Shown: positions 42,467 through 54,124 of the stretch, piece after piece
Layout of the letters: each line of letters starts with the position of its first letter
Numbering within the stretch: the first letter of the stretch is position 1
The notes under the pieces: model-generated
Told to the model about the DNA's origin: nothing
What the model saw: only the letters and a program-made list of their open reading frames with translations
Databases searched by the model: none
Assembly: GCF_963082655.1 (NCBI RefSeq)
Contig: NC_081555.1
Coordinates: 95,114,914 to 95,178,913, forward strand
Length of the DNA stretch: 64,000 nucleotides
Direction: 5' to 3'
Source of the DNA: Stomoxys calcitrans
Taxonomy: Eukaryota > Arthropoda > Insecta > Diptera > Muscidae
Made by a program: the position numbers and the translations under genes

Positions 42467-43349
42467 TAGGAGGAATGTGGGCGAGGTAAACGGCAGGCAG
42501 TAGTGTAATGTGTAATCCTCAGCTACTGCAATTAGTCTATGATACCACACAAACACAACATCTTCGCTATAAGAAGTATAGAAGCATCCGCTATTCAGTT
42601 CATTTCGATCTGAATGCATGTACTATGTATTCTTGTATTCATAGGATTATTCGATTTTCTTTACTTTTTTTTCGTTTACAATCCATAAAATAATCTGAAT
42701 ATTTTCTTTTAGTTTTCATTTACATTTCTCCCCTAAACTAAATCTTTTTGTAAATGACTTCATACTGCGATTGTGGAAAATCGTGTGTGTTAAATGCCCT
42801 CCTAATAATAATATAAATCTAACGAAAGAAACATAATAGCAATCCGATTATTTACATTATATTGGTCATAATATTCCCCCCACCCAATTTGCTGTTATAC
42901 AACAAATGAGCTTGAATTGAAACACCACACTATCCGATAATACTACAGTGAAAGTCAACCCATCTATCATGCATCAACTACTGACAGGAAGAGCAATGGC
43001 TGCCCTGTCTCAGTCACTTCTGAAGAACAAATTTGAATTTAGTTTCTTCTCTCTTTCCCTACCCCCCCTTTTTCGCTTCAACTACTTTTTTTGTTTGTTC
43101 CTGATCGAAAAGAAAAAAAAAACTAAAATGATTAGTTTTTAAGGCATTCAATAAATAATTTTGTAAGTGTATTAAAGGATATAAATAAATTAAACTATTT
43201 ACTAATTCATGGTGATGTAAGTCATTCCTTAAAAGGTTAATACCTTTTGCATTTTAATGGATTTGTTACATTCGATCCATGCATTTGGTAAGTACGTTTT
43301 GAACCTTTCTCAGTATGACGCAAATAATTAATATAACTTTCTCAAAAGA
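42467..43349. other. Probable 3' UTR and flank of e(r)
   Basis: AT-rich, no repeats matched. An AATAAA at 43150-43155 ('ttcaataaataat') is the clearest poly(A) signal on the plus strand, which would give a UTR of about 700 bases. Shorter variants cannot be excluded. Confidence 0.4.
43150..43155 (+). terminator. Candidate poly(A) signal for e(r)
   Basis: AATAAA about 690 bases after the e(r) stop codon, followed by T-rich sequence. Position only; usage is unknown. Confidence 0.3.
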
Positions 43350-43610
43350 ATAGATGATATACAGCAATGTAAATATCAACAGTTTGGTTAGCGAACACAA
43401 GCGGATCTTATGGCTAGAACACTTGGGGTACAGCAACTTAAGTGCCAGTATTGGTAATCTGCGATCTACTGTCAAGTCACTCTGGAAACCTGGGAAAAGG
43501 GACGATAGGACCTCCGTGACTGAGCCAGGTTCTTTAGCCGTGAATTTATGGAACACCCCGAAGAGTGATGGAGCGAGAAGGTGTGTCATTCGTCCCATAC
43601 GTGGTCCTTG
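43350..43610 (+). mobile_element. LINE ORF2 fragment, probably jockey-like
   Basis: The frame reads NLRSTVKSLWKPGKRDDRTS and GARRCVIRPIRG. This resembles the linker before the RT in jockey-type ORF2 (a 'W..PSKR.DRTSVTF' block), with internal loss. Evidence is one short stretch. Confidence 0.4.
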
Positions 43611-43689
43611 AGGCGATGAATAGCCAACATAATAGGCACCACACAGGAACATTGAGTTGCGGTCTGTGTGGTGTTCATTGCTGTCACGA

Positions 43690-43870
43690 GAAGCTTAGCT
43701 ACGAGATACCGGGCGCGTCCACAGGTTGCGGATAATGAAATGCTCCATACGGCACCGGCTATTGCCCAAATACTGAGTGCCTATGATGATCGATATGACA
43801 AATAAAAATAACCAATGGCCCGCGGCGATCGGTCCTTTGGTCCGGAACGATCTTGCTCATCTACAGAAGC
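43690..43870 (+). repeat. V dispersed repeat
   Basis: 'ggcaccggct', 'aaatactgagtgcc(t)atgatgat', 'cgatatgaca', 'aatggcccgcggcgatcgg' recur in the same order at 56170-56330, 63930-64000 and, reversed, at 45695-45900. Nature unknown. Confidence 0.5.
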
Positions 43871-43929
43871 TTAACGAGGATCGCCTCGTCCACATGAAAA
43901 TGTGGCTACAACAACAACGCCGTCAAGAC

Positions 43930-45115
43930 TCAAAAACAGAACAAAATCTCTACATTGAAATGGATGCAGTGATTCCGATGTTTGTTGCTGACTACAAAGC
44001 CGCCTTCGATACTTCTTTACGTTCAAAGATATTTCAAGCCATGTCTGAGTTTGGTATCCCTGCAAAATTAATAAGACTCTGCAGGATGACACTGCGTTCC
44101 TCAGTAAGAATAGGAAAGAATCTCTCGGAACCATTTAATACCAAACGAGGTTTCAGACAAGAAGACAGCCTATACGAAATGCAGATGTGAATATATATGG
44201 CACACTAATCACAGGAGAACACATGCTACTCGCCTATTCCGACGACATCGATATCATGGATTGGTCACCGGAAGTAGTAACTGCAACCTTTGAAAGAGTC
44301 GGAAGAGATTCAATGAAAATGGGTCTGGCTGTAAATTGAGATAAGACGATTGAAACCATCCATTCAACTCCCAAAAAGCTTTGCACAACCGAGCAGATAA
44401 AGAAAATGGGGAAAGTTGGTAACCACAACTTTGAGACAATGAGTAACTTTATCTATCTCGGCACCGCCGTAACCGAAACGAATGACACCAGTTTTGAGAT
44501 AAAGCGAAGAATAATACTGGCTACTACAGATGCTACTTTGGACTAAGTAGGCAGTTTAGAAACAAGACCACCTCTCGACAGACAAAGATTACACTATACA
44601 AGACACTGATACTACCCGTGCTGTTATATGATTCTGAAGCATGGGTACTTGTGAAAGCAGATGAGGCAGTGCTTGGAGTATTTGAGAGAAAGATTTTTCG
44701 TAAAATATATGGACCAGTTTGCGTTAACGGAGAATATAGGCGACGTATGAACCACGAGCTGTATGAGCTTTGTGATGACAATAGTATAGTTAAACGCATC
44801 AAAATACAACGGCTGTGAAGCACGAGCTGTATGACGACGATAGCATAGTTACACGCATCAAAATACAACGGCTGCGTTGGCTAGGTCATGTTGTCAGAAT
44901 GGATGAAGAAGCTCCAGCAAAGAAGTCTTTTGAAGGCAAATACGGGGGTACACGCAAACCGTGAAGACCAAAAGCCCGATGGAAAGATCAAGTGGTGGGA
45001 GACACCTCGAAACTTGGTGTCAGAGATTTTAGAATGAGCGCAGAAGATCGAGGCTCTTGGAACGCCATTCTACGTTCGGTTAGTGGAATAGCCAATTGAA
45101 GTAAAGTAAAGTAAG
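43930..45115 (+). mobile_element. RTE-like LINE, 3' part, deleted and decayed
   Basis: RT motif A appears as FVADYKAAFDTSL (about 43980-44016, one residue inserted relative to FVDYKAAFD), then EFGIPAKLIRL and a QEDSL remnant of the 'G.RQGD.LS' box. After a deletion, LLAYSDDIDI is motif C (44229-44257, YSDD). Downstream KADEAVLGVFERKIFRKIYG, RLRWLGHVVRMDEE and ARWKDQVV are the RTE C-terminal signature. It ends 'gaagtaaagtaaagtaagg', a short tandem tail as in RTE. A tandem duplication of about 60 bp sits at 44755-44875. No intact frame. Confidence 0.8.
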
Positions 45116-45245
45116 GTTCCGATGTTTAAGCCAGGAAAAATTGGAAAGAAGTTCACACAGACCAATTTCCCTTCTCTCACCAATACCTAAGATGCTTGAA
45201 GCACTACTCTTGTGTTGGAGAATTTCCAAGAGCTAAAAATTAGAA
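45116..45245 (+). mobile_element. Jockey-like LINE RT fragment
   Basis: 'tccgatgtttaagccaggaa' onward reads MFKPGKIGKKFTQTNFPSL, matching the RT motif 1 region 'KPGK.P....YRPISL'. Cut by the SINE at 45249. Confidence 0.5.
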
Positions 45246-45248
45246 TAC

Positions 45249-45538
45249 AAATGCAAATTTGCCCATGAACTTTCCATTAAGGGGCAAAATTTTCACATAT
45301 CTTTGAGTGCAGTCCAATTCAATTTTAAGCTCAATGATAAGGGGCCTCATTTTTACAGCTAAGTCCGAACGGCATGACGCAGTGCGACACCACTTTGGGG
45401 AGAAGTTTTTACATGGCATAGTACCTTACATTAGGAAGGGATAACCCCACTGAGATTTTTTCTGATTTTATCGTCAGGATTTGAACCCAAGCGTTCTATG
45501 TCATAGGCGCACATGCTTACCTCTGCGCTGCGGTGGCC
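45249..45538 (-). mobile_element. tRNA-headed SINE, copy 5
   Basis: Minus orientation. The head is GCCACCGCAGCGCAGAGGTA (minus strand from 45538). The body has 'ttaagctcaatgataagggg' and 'cagtgcgacacc'. Box B area: 'gatttgaacccaagcg'. Confidence 0.8.
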
Positions 45539-45589
45539 TCCAACATATCGTAAATTGCATGGCAAGGTGACTGCTATGCACTGTGAGGT

Positions 45590-45900
45590 CACAACAAGTT
45601 TGGGTAATCCCATGGCAGCCGGTTGTACGTACCATATTGACCCGATGGAATCCTTCGGTCGTCTCAGTGTACAACACACTCCTACAACAATAAGGTCAGG
45701 TCAAACCGTCGCTATTAACTTATCCAAGTCTTTTGGAGATCCTCGCCAAACTCCTATAGGCGAGCAACCTCGTTCCGGTCCATTGGTCATTTAAAGGCTC
45801 TAAAAACTCGCCTTGCCATATCGACCATCTTAGACACTCTGTATTTATGTAAGAGTGGGTGCCGCTCGGTCTCTCACTGAGACTCTCGATTCGATACCAC
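45590..45900 (-). repeat. V dispersed repeat, reverse, long copy
   Basis: Read on the minus strand: 'gagagtctcagtgagagacc', 'aaatacagagtgtctaagat', 'aaatgaccaatggaccggaa', then 'ttgttgtaggagtgtgttgt' and 'ccggctgccatgggattacc'. The second half also occurs at 46090-46240 in forward orientation, so the two copies face each other. Confidence 0.55.
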
Positions 45901-46089
45901 TGATTTTCCGCGACTGCAGGTAAAACTACCCCGTATACCTACGGAACAACCTGTAGATACGCCCAGTAGCTCTCAGCTGAACTTTTCATGATAACGATGA
46001 ACACCACACATATCCGAGCTCAAAGTTGCAACCTGTGGTTCCCATAGTTTTCCCATGCCGCACAGCAACAAGTCGTTCAAGGTGCTGGA

Positions 46090-46240
46090 AATTTATGTTG
46101 TTGTTTTGTTGTAGCAGTGTGTTATACACTGAGGCGGCAGACCTTGCTGATGAAAGACTCCATCGGGCCAATCTGGTACGTTCAACCTGCTGCCATGGGA
46201 TTGACTGGGAATTTATACTCTGATGTTGTAGAACCTGGAA
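46090..46240 (+). repeat. V repeat, 3' half, forward
   Basis: 'ttgttgtagcagtgtgttat' then 'acactgaggcggcagacctt', 'gactccatcgggccaatctg' and 'ctgctgccatgggattgact'. Inverted relative to 45590-45690. Confidence 0.55.
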
Positions 46241-46262
46241 TATAGTACCTGGCCAAGGTACC

Positions 46263-47150
46263 TGGAAACTGGCAGACAAATCCCTCTACTAAAGCCGAGA
46301 AAGCATTCAAACAATGGCGAATCTAACACCCTACTTCCTTTTTCCGCCAGTAGCTAAGACGCCTGAGACACTATGCCTTCCAAGCGATGTTTGGGATTTT
46401 CTCTGAGCTGAGCATCAGCATGGATTTCGTAAATTACATAGTACGACGAATGCTATGCAGGTTATCACTTCAACATACCACACTTTTTGAGAACATCACT
46501 TGCACTTGCCTCAGGCCGGGCTTCATACTTTGCGAATCGTTTGTGTGGTCGTAGGCCCTTAGAGTGAAACAGGAGAACTTCCACAAAGTGGGTTGATTTC
46601 TCAGCCACTGTTTAACACCAAGCTATCCTCCATTCCAGACAGGATCGAGATCAACCATATGTTGATGTTATCTGTGATAAGTTAAACGTCAACCTTATTG
46701 GTTGACTGCAAAAAAATTGAACAGAGCTGCATCAAATGTTGTGCCACATAGTTCATTACATAGACAGCGGTGGTACCTCGGCAGAAGTACCTATTCCAAC
46801 CATTAACTAAAGGACACAATTACATTGTGTCTATGCAGTATAACCGAGCTGTTATCGCAGAGACAATGCTAATTAGTATTTTGGGTTTAGGCATCCACCG
46901 CACTGAGGTTGTAAATACACGATTTACAGCGAGAGGTTCAGCGCTACAACAGAGGACTGTGGATCAAGCAGCATATCAGTAGAGTTTAAATAGCATTCAT
47001 GCAGACACGGTATCGGAAGCGACCAACCGCCATGGCAAACCAGGTAGTTCGTGCTCAAGTAATATAGCAGATGTAATCACCACGATATCTATTGGGCCAG
47101 GATGGGTACCAACGAATTGATGTTGTGTTCCGCTTGTAAACAGGAATCAC
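46263..47150 (+). mobile_element. Jockey-like LINE, RT and C-terminal pieces
   Basis: 46263-46480 reads across frames as the RT N-terminal part ('PYFLFPPVAKTPETLCLP', 'EHQHGFRKLHSTTNAM'), matching 'YRPISLLSPVAKTLE..LLP' and 'HQHGFRK.HST'. 46550-46680 has the remnant of 'SQPLF' and the catalytic region. 46925-47150 reads RGSALQQRTVDQAAYQ and SIHADTVSEATN, the C-terminal block seen at 39984. Decayed. Confidence 0.6.
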
Positions 47151-47714
47151 ACGACACCAGTTGCTGTTGTAGTAGCCACATTTTCGCATATGAAGATCTT
47201 TTTTTTCTACTATTGTCTAGGTTGGAGAGACTCTCAATAGGCTCTTATACTGCCAGGATATCCAGATAGATAATTCTTATTCTGTTTGATGCGTCAGTTA
47301 ATCCATTGAGTGTGGCTGAATATGCTTTTTCATTAACAAAGGCCACGTAGCCCACAAATATCAAGTTAATCAAAAAATGTGGCTATACTCGGCGCTTTAA
47401 AAATACATCAAATCATGTACAAAATTCCAATCGCGCCAAGTCGATGATGAACGACTACAATAAAACGATCAAACTGCGTTCGTGACTGCTCCAAACAAAA
47501 TCTAAATGGGCAGTGGTGAAGATTTGAGAAAAATTCCTTTGCTATTAGAAAATTTTGTTGCATTCTATCTTTCGTCTGCTTGAGTATGTTGAATATCCAG
47601 ATTCAGGAACTCTGCGACTAAGAAGGGGAGCGTCCACAGGGATCTGAGCCTGAGTCGAGTGGGTCTGGTTAGGTAGTTAAACAGGTGACTGTGTCGTGTG
47701 GTTTCCGGTCACAA
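47151..47714. other. No recognisable gene
   Basis: Mixed sequence, possibly further LINE debris ('tgtagtagccacattttcgcat' resembles the edge of the V repeat at about 43905). No coding call. Confidence 0.3.
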
Positions 47715-48478
47715 TCGGGACACTAATCCTGCACGTTGGCATCAATCCCTGCTCTGTAGGAGTTGAGGCGGCTGCCTCTGCCGGAACGTAATTGAGCCAG
47801 AACTACTCTGGTTTGCCGGGGGAGGTAAATTTCTTCAGGTGCAATGGGAGACGATCGTTCTCCAAGGACTACATTCACCCGGTAGCTATTTACCGCATCT
47901 GCTACCATGTCTGCATGAATTTTGTCTAGATCTGCTTGATATGTCGCTTGATCTAGAAGTTCTCTCTTGTAGCAATGAACCTCACGCTTTAGATCATGTA
48001 AATCAAACTTAAGGCTTCTGTGCGGTGGATATCTATACACAAGTTGATGATTTGGATGGTCCCTGCGACAACAGCCCAGTAGGTATTGCTTAGACAGTAT
48101 GTAGTTACGTCTACGCACGGGTAGATCTTTGTCTTCTAATAGAGGTGGTCCACGTGAGAACTGAGTAGACGGTATCTCGTAGTTCGAAGAGCGACATTCT
48201 GACAGATCTGAATATTTTTCCACTGCGTATCACAGAGCTGAAGAGATCACTTTGGCGCTGCATAACTTACCACAGATCGGCCAATTGCTTTGTAGCGAAG
48301 CAAGCGGCAAGTTCGTTGAGATAGTCGTGTGATCTATCGCAGATGTTATCAATGGGTGGGGGGCTGATGCCATGATCGTACAATCATCCGCATATGATAC
48401 GATCTCCATGCCGCCTGGGGGTGGAATGGAGGATAGGTAGAGGCTAAAGTTGAAAAGAGTGTACGGATAATAATCCAT
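47715..48478 (-). mobile_element. Jockey-like LINE fragment, minus strand
   Basis: Two frames. 48230-48478 carries the RT active site as VSYADDCTIMASA. 47723-48223 (166 codons) carries the C-terminal block: YKRELLDQATYQADLDKIHA, PEEIYLPRQTRVVLAQLRSG and RGSRLNSYRAGID. Same family as 39597-40300. The join near 48228 drops the thumb region. Confidence 0.75.
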
Positions 48479-49235
48479 ACCATACCACTATGGATGTACA
48501 CCTAAGCCACTAGTCGCATTGTTGTGCGTTAAATACTGAAATGTAACTTCGAAAAAGAAAATTTAAGTTAGGAATTCCATGCTACTTACAAAATCCTAAA
48601 TTGTTTTCCATGGCTCGCCCCTAAATTGGTTAATGTCTGGTATTATGTCCCTACCTAAGTGCCGGTGCCTGTTAGCCGCGCAAGCCGGTCAATGACATAT
48701 GCTCCAACGTCTCATCATCCTTCCCACAAGCCCTACACATGCTATCACTTGCCGCACCAATTTCGCATATGTGAGCTTGTAGTCCTGTGTGTCCCGTTAT
48801 GATAACAATAACTATACTGACCTTCTTACTTCCTTTCAGCAAAAGCCTCGTCTTGTCATAATCCCGATATAATACTATGTGGGATTTTCGTCGTCCTATC
48901 GACCGTTTTGCTTTTCCACATTGCGTACGATTTTTTCTCGCGACGTGCACTTTCTGTCAACAAGTTTTGTGTTGTGTTGTGTTATAGTTAAGAACTATCG
49001 CACACACACAAACAACGAAAAATGGCGCGAACTAGCATACTTAAAACCAGAGTTGCCCTAGTCACTGATTTTGACAGCTAGTGCACTCAATATTTTGTTG
49101 TTGGGCAACTCCCACTATCTGTGAAAGAATATAGCTTGGTGTTACATGCGCGTTCGCCCCCAACTCGGACTGCGTCGCCCCGAACTGCTTTTGACGGCAG
49201 TCCTTTGGCCTTCACCGCCAAAAAATCAAAAAGCC
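48479..49235 (-). mobile_element. LINE L2, 3' end, minus strand, split by a K element
   Basis: Matches the 3' part of the L2 copy at 55590-56080 in reverse: 'aagttaggaattccatgcta' (the C terminus and UTR), 'tgacatatgctccaacgtct', 'acacatgctatcacttgc'. The RNase H to knuckle region then continues at 49126-49235 after a K element at 48931-49125. Confidence 0.7.
48931..49125 (-). repeat. K element, copy 3, inserted in a LINE
   Basis: 'ctcgcgacgtgcactttctg', 'cacacacacaaacaacgaaa', 'aatggcgcgaactagcatac', 'actgattttgacagctagtg' and 'caatattttgttgttgggca'. It interrupts the L2 fragment. Confidence 0.7.
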
Positions 49236-49332
49236 GGGTCTAAAACGAACTGATCATCCTATTAAATGTAGTGCTAAGGATGTTCACTCTGTTAACAGCT
49301 TTTGTATTTGATGAACAATAAATACATATTAT

Positions 49333-50825
49333 ACCCTCCACCATAAGATGGGGGGTATACTAATTTCGTCATTCTGTTTGTAACTACTCGAAATATTCGT
49401 CTGAGACCCCATAAAGTATATATATTCTTGATCGTCGCGACATGTTATGTCGATCTAGCCATGTCCGTCCGTCTGTCCGTCCGTCCGTCCGTCCGTCTGT
49501 CTGTCGAAAGCACGCTAACTTCCGAAGGAGTAAAGCTAGGCGCTTGAAATTTTGCACAAATACTTCTTATTAGTGTAGGTCGGTTGGTATTGTAAATGGG
49601 CCATATCGGTTCATGTTTTGATATAGCTGCCATATAAACCGATCTAGGGTCTTGACTTCTTGAGCCTCTAGAGTGCGCAATTCTTATCCGATTGGAATGA
49701 AATTTTGAATGACGTGTTTTCTTATGATATCCAACAACTGTGCCAAGTATGGTTCAAATCGGTTCATAACCTGATATAGCTGCCATATAAACCGATCTTG
49801 GGTCTTGACTTCTTGAGCCTCTAGCGTGCGCAATTCTTATCCGATCAGAATGAAATTTTGCACGACGTGTTTTGTTATGATATCCAACAACTGTGCCAAG
49901 TATGGTTCAAATCGGTCCATAACCTGATATAGCTGCCATATAAACCTATCTTGGGTCTTGACTTCTTGAGCCTCTAGTGGGCGCAATTCTTATCCGATTG
50001 GAATGGAATTGCGCACAACGTGTTTTATTATGATACCCAACAACTGTGCCAAGTATGGTTTAAATCGGTTCATAACCTGATATAGCTGCCATATAAACCG
50101 ATCTTGGGTCTTGACTTCTTGAGACTCTAGAGGGCACAATCCTTATCCGATTTGAATGAGTTTTTGCACAAAGTATTTCGTCATGATATCCAACAACTGT
50201 GCCAAGTATGGTTGAAATCGGTCTATAACCTGATATAGCTGTCATATAAACAGGTCTGGGGATTTGACTTCTTGAGCTTCTAGAGGCCGCAATTCCTATC
50301 CGATTTGGCTGAAATTTTGCATGACGTATTTTATTTTTATTTTCAATAACTGTATCAAATAAGGTTCAAATCGGTTCATAACCTGATATAGCTGCCATAT
50401 AAACCCATCTGGGATTTTGACTTCTTGACCCCTAGAGGTCGCAATTATTATCCGATATGCCTGAAATTTTGTACGACGGATTCTTTAATGACCATCAACA
50501 TACGTGTTTATTATGGTCTGAATGGGTCCATAGCCCGACTCAGCTCCCATATAAATCGATCTCTCTATTTTACTTTTTGAGCTCACAAAGAGCGCAATTC
50601 TTATTCGAATTCGCTGAAATTTTACACAGGTCTCCAACATATAATTTAATTGTGGTTCGAACCGGACCATATCTTGATATCGTTTTAATAGCAGAGCAAC
50701 TCTTTTCTTATATCCTTTTTAGCCTAAGAAGAGATGCCGGGAAAAGAACTCGACAAATGCGATCCATGGTGGAGGGTATATAAGATTCGGCCCGGCCGAA
50801 CTTAGCATGCTTTTACTTGTTTTTA
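49333..50825 (+). repeat. 153-bp-period array, subfamily A, complete
   Basis: The head 'ataccctccaccataagatg', 'gaccccataaagtatatata' and 'catgtccgtccgtctgtccg' (with a (GTCC)n expansion at 49463-49503) is followed by units with GATATAGCTG(C/T)CATATAAAC at 49620, 49773, 49926, 50079, 50232 and 50385: five exact steps of 153. The tail is 'gcgatccatggtggagggta', 'gattcggcccggccgaactt', 'agcatgcttttacttgtttt'. This is the cleanest head-to-tail copy. Confidence 0.9.
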
Positions 50826-51913
50826 TAATCAAATGTTGCCATGGCGTATTTATAAATACGCCTTGATTGGAGCTATGTATAACTATTTAGAGTCATCACA
50901 ATTAATTCAAACAATATTGCATGTCTGTATATTTTATATAAATACGTACATATATTATATTCAATAAAAAAATACGAATCATTGCAAGTTAAATGTAAGT
51001 CAATTATACAACAACAAAAAATTTTAACATTCATGGGAATGCCTTAAAAGTTGTTTTCTTCGAAAAATTAATCTTTTGATGTACACCTAATTTGTTTACA
51101 CGATTTGCATGATTTTAAAATAAATTAAAAAAACGAGTTTCTTATTGAGTTGAAAGTAGCCATTAAAGGGATTTGAAGGTAATTTTGGTATTGCAATGTG
51201 CAATATACATGTCCACATGTTTAATGGATGCTGGTATTTGGTACCAATTTATTGTAATATACTGCTAATTGGGGAGTTTCATTGCAAACAAAAACGAGAT
51301 TCGTTATATGTATGTATATGTCAATTCGTAGGAATAGAATAACAAACCACGAATGTATGCAAATCAATGAATTTCTATATCAGATCCATGACATTTGATT
51401 ATTGAAATTGTTGAAAAAAAAAATCCATAAGGAGAACTGCCGAATTCGGCATCGTATATTAGTCAGAGGCAATGCGAATAGCACAGTGCTTGCTGCAGCT
51501 TGAATATAACCTCCTCTCCTAGTTTCATTTAAATATATTTTTAGCTCAGTTAAAAATAAACATTACCTTGTCTCAACATGGTACTACGAGTATATTTTTC
51601 ATTATTTGCCTTTGCAATTCAATATTTACCCAGTGGCAAAATTCTGTTGAAATATTTGTTTGCTAATCTTGTTTACTCTGGTACTTAAAATTTCGCATAG
51701 TTTAAATTGAAATGTCACAATATATACTATATTTGGGAAATTGCACAACGAGATATGCACAAAGAGTTTTACGAGGGTTGCCTTTTATATTTTGGGATTG
51801 GACAACCATTGCGTTGCAATCTGCCAACTGACAGCTCTATCGTAAAGCTTGACATATTTAAGGTTATACGCATAACATAACTACCAGGTAGTGTACCGTA
51901 AACAGCTGGGTAC
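50826..51913. other. AT-rich single-copy DNA
   Basis: No repeat match and no exon or promoter that I can support. Confidence 0.4.
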
Positions 51914-52110
51914 ATTTTTTTTCTCGCAAAGTGCACTATCTGTCACCAGTTTTGGTTGTGTGTGTGTATTATAGGTACGACCTATACTCACACAAACAAC
52001 GAAAAATGGCACGAACAAGTAACGTACTCAAAATCAGAGTAGGACTAATCACTGATTTTGACAGACAGTGAACTCACTATTTTGTTGCTGGGCTGCCACT
52101 ACCTGTAAAT
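51914..52110 (-). repeat. K element, copy 4
   Basis: 'ctcgcaaagtgcactatctg', 'ccagttttggttgtgtgtgt', 'acaaacaacgaaaaatggca', 'actgattttgacagacagtg'. The inverted ends CACTATCTGTCA and TTGACAGACAGTG are clear. Confidence 0.75.
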
Positions 52111-52131
52111 ACGTACTCAGAAGGTGTTGAC

Positions 52132-52892
52132 ATAGGTTAGGTTAGGTTGAAAAGAGGGTGCAGATATTAATCTGCCCCGTGCCACTAGGGACATACACCT
52201 AAGCCTGTAATCGGCTTGTTGTGCGCTCTAAAAACTATAAAGTAACCTTGTAAAAGAAAATTTTAAGTTAGGAATTCCATGCTACTTACAAAATCCTTAA
52301 TTGTTTTCCATACCACTCCCCTAAGTTGGCTCATGTATGGTATCGGGTCCCCACCTAAGAACCGGTGTCTGTTAGAAAGTCGGGCAATGAAAAAGGAAAT
52401 GCTCCATCGTCTTATCATCTTCCCCGCATGCCCTACACATGCTATCACTTGCAGCACGGATTTTACATAAGTGAGCTCGTAGTTCTATGTGTTCCGTTAC
52501 GACACCAAAAGCTATGCTGATCTCCTTCTAACTTACTGTCAGTAATAGACTTGTTCCACGATCTGGATCGCTTCATAGGGTTTTCGCCGTCCTACCGACT
52601 GTTTCTCTGTTCCACAATGTTGCATGCGTATTCGACGCCAACTGCATTTAATCGGACTGCGTCGACCCGAAAGGCTTCGGGTTAACCAAGTTTATTGACA
52701 ACAGTTCTCTGGCCTTCACATACAAATCGTCTGCCCTTTCATTTCCCCTTACTCCGTTATGGTCCGGCACTCAAACAATTTTGCCATCCTCAGAGAAGGC
52801 GTTAATCTCCTTCTTACACTCCAAGACTGTTCGTGACATTACCGTTCTGGTTGTTATTGCCCTTATGGCCATTTTACTGCCCGTAAAGTAAA
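52132..52892 (-). mobile_element. LINE L2, 3' part, minus strand
   Basis: Begins (3' end) with 'aggttaggttaggttgaaaa' (CCTAA tail in complement), then 'tctgccccgtgccactaggg', 'aagttaggaattccatgcta', knuckle region 'cacatgctatcacttgcagc' and RNase H region (52630-52870: 'ggactgcgtcgacccgaaag', 'tttcccctta'). It is cut at about 52892 by an array in reverse orientation. Confidence 0.75.
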
Positions 52893-53515
52893 GATGGCTA
52901 AAGAAGTCAAGATCCCATATCGGTTTATATGGTCCATATCAGGTTATGTACCGATTTGAGCTATTCTTAGCACAGTTGTTGAATGTCATAACAAAACACT
53001 TCATGCAAAATTGCAGGTAAATCGGATAATAATTGCGCCCTCTAGTGGCTCAAAAAGTCAAGACCCCAGATCGGTTTATATGGCAGCTATATCAAAAGGT
53101 GGACCGATATAGCCCATTTTTAATATAGTTGTTGAAAGCCGTAACACAGCACGTCGTGCAAAATTTCAGCCAAATCGGATAGGAATTGCTCCCTCTAGCG
53201 GCTCAAGCGTTGAAGATCCCAAATCGGTTTATATGGCAGCTATATCAAAACGTGGACCGTTATAGCCCATTTAAAATCCCAACCGATCTATACTAATAAG
53301 AAGTATTTGTGCAAAATTTCAAGCTGCTGGCTTTACTCCTTCGAACGTTGGCGTGCTTTCGACAGACAGACGGACGGACGGACGGACATGGTTAATTAGA
53401 CTCAAAATGACATGACGATCAAGAATATATATATGGGGTCATAGACGACATTTTGAGGAGTTACAAATAGAATGACGAAATTAGTATACCCCTATCCTAT
53501 GGTGGAGGGTATAAA
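52893..53515 (-). repeat. 153-bp-type array, subfamily A, reverse, short
   Basis: Units 'atcggtttatatggcagcta' with 'gcaaaatttcagccaaatcg' and 'cctctag(c/t)ggctcaa', then the head module 'gacagacggacggacggacg' and 'cctatggtggagggtataaa'. The tail module is missing; it starts inside a unit at the LINE border. Confidence 0.8.
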
Positions 53516-54124
53516 AATACAATGTATAAAAATGTTTGGTTGGTGACCAGTGTTTTCCAAGCAAACAATCAAGCCAATAACAAGAGTGTAAATATTTCCC
53601 TAGTATGGTAGTAATAAGCTGCACATTTCTATTTACAATCGAAACCTCGTTGTTATTCCATATGAATTAATTGAAATTATTTATTGATGAGAAGACCAAG
53701 AACTACATCAATCAAGCGCAATGCAAAATTCAGTAACCGGCAAATCGGCAAACCGGTTCACAAACACAAATTTGTGTGCACGAACAACACAATGACGATC
53801 GATATCGTCGTCGTCGATTAAATGCTAGAAACAAGAAATCACCGATTATGGTACATACAATACATATGTATGTACTATAATAGTACTTATGGTACATACA
53901 TATGTATATGTATAACTAATTTTAATGCAACTGTAATTCTTTCTATCGCAAAGTCATGGCAACTGAAGATATTTTAATAATCCATAGAAGAATGTTGTTT
54001 TTTAAACTTTTTAATATTTAATAGGAAACATGGGCAGAAAAATAATTAAATGAACGTATTTGCAGCAGGTGCATACACAAAACTTTCTAATAATTACAAT
54101 TTATACTTTAAGTAAAACCGGTAA
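53516..54124. other. AT-rich single-copy DNA
   Basis: Contains 'tacatacaatacatatgtat' palindromic runs (53850-53920) and a GTC-rich 'atatcgtcgtcgtcgatt'. No gene seen. Confidence 0.4.

Noticed and set aside
43871..44134. 87-codon minus-strand frame
   Set aside because: Antisense of the RTE-like RT motif A region.
44618..44818. 66-codon frame with SEAWVLVKADEAVL
   Set aside because: Not a host gene: it is the C-terminal signature of an RTE-type LINE with frameshifts on both sides.
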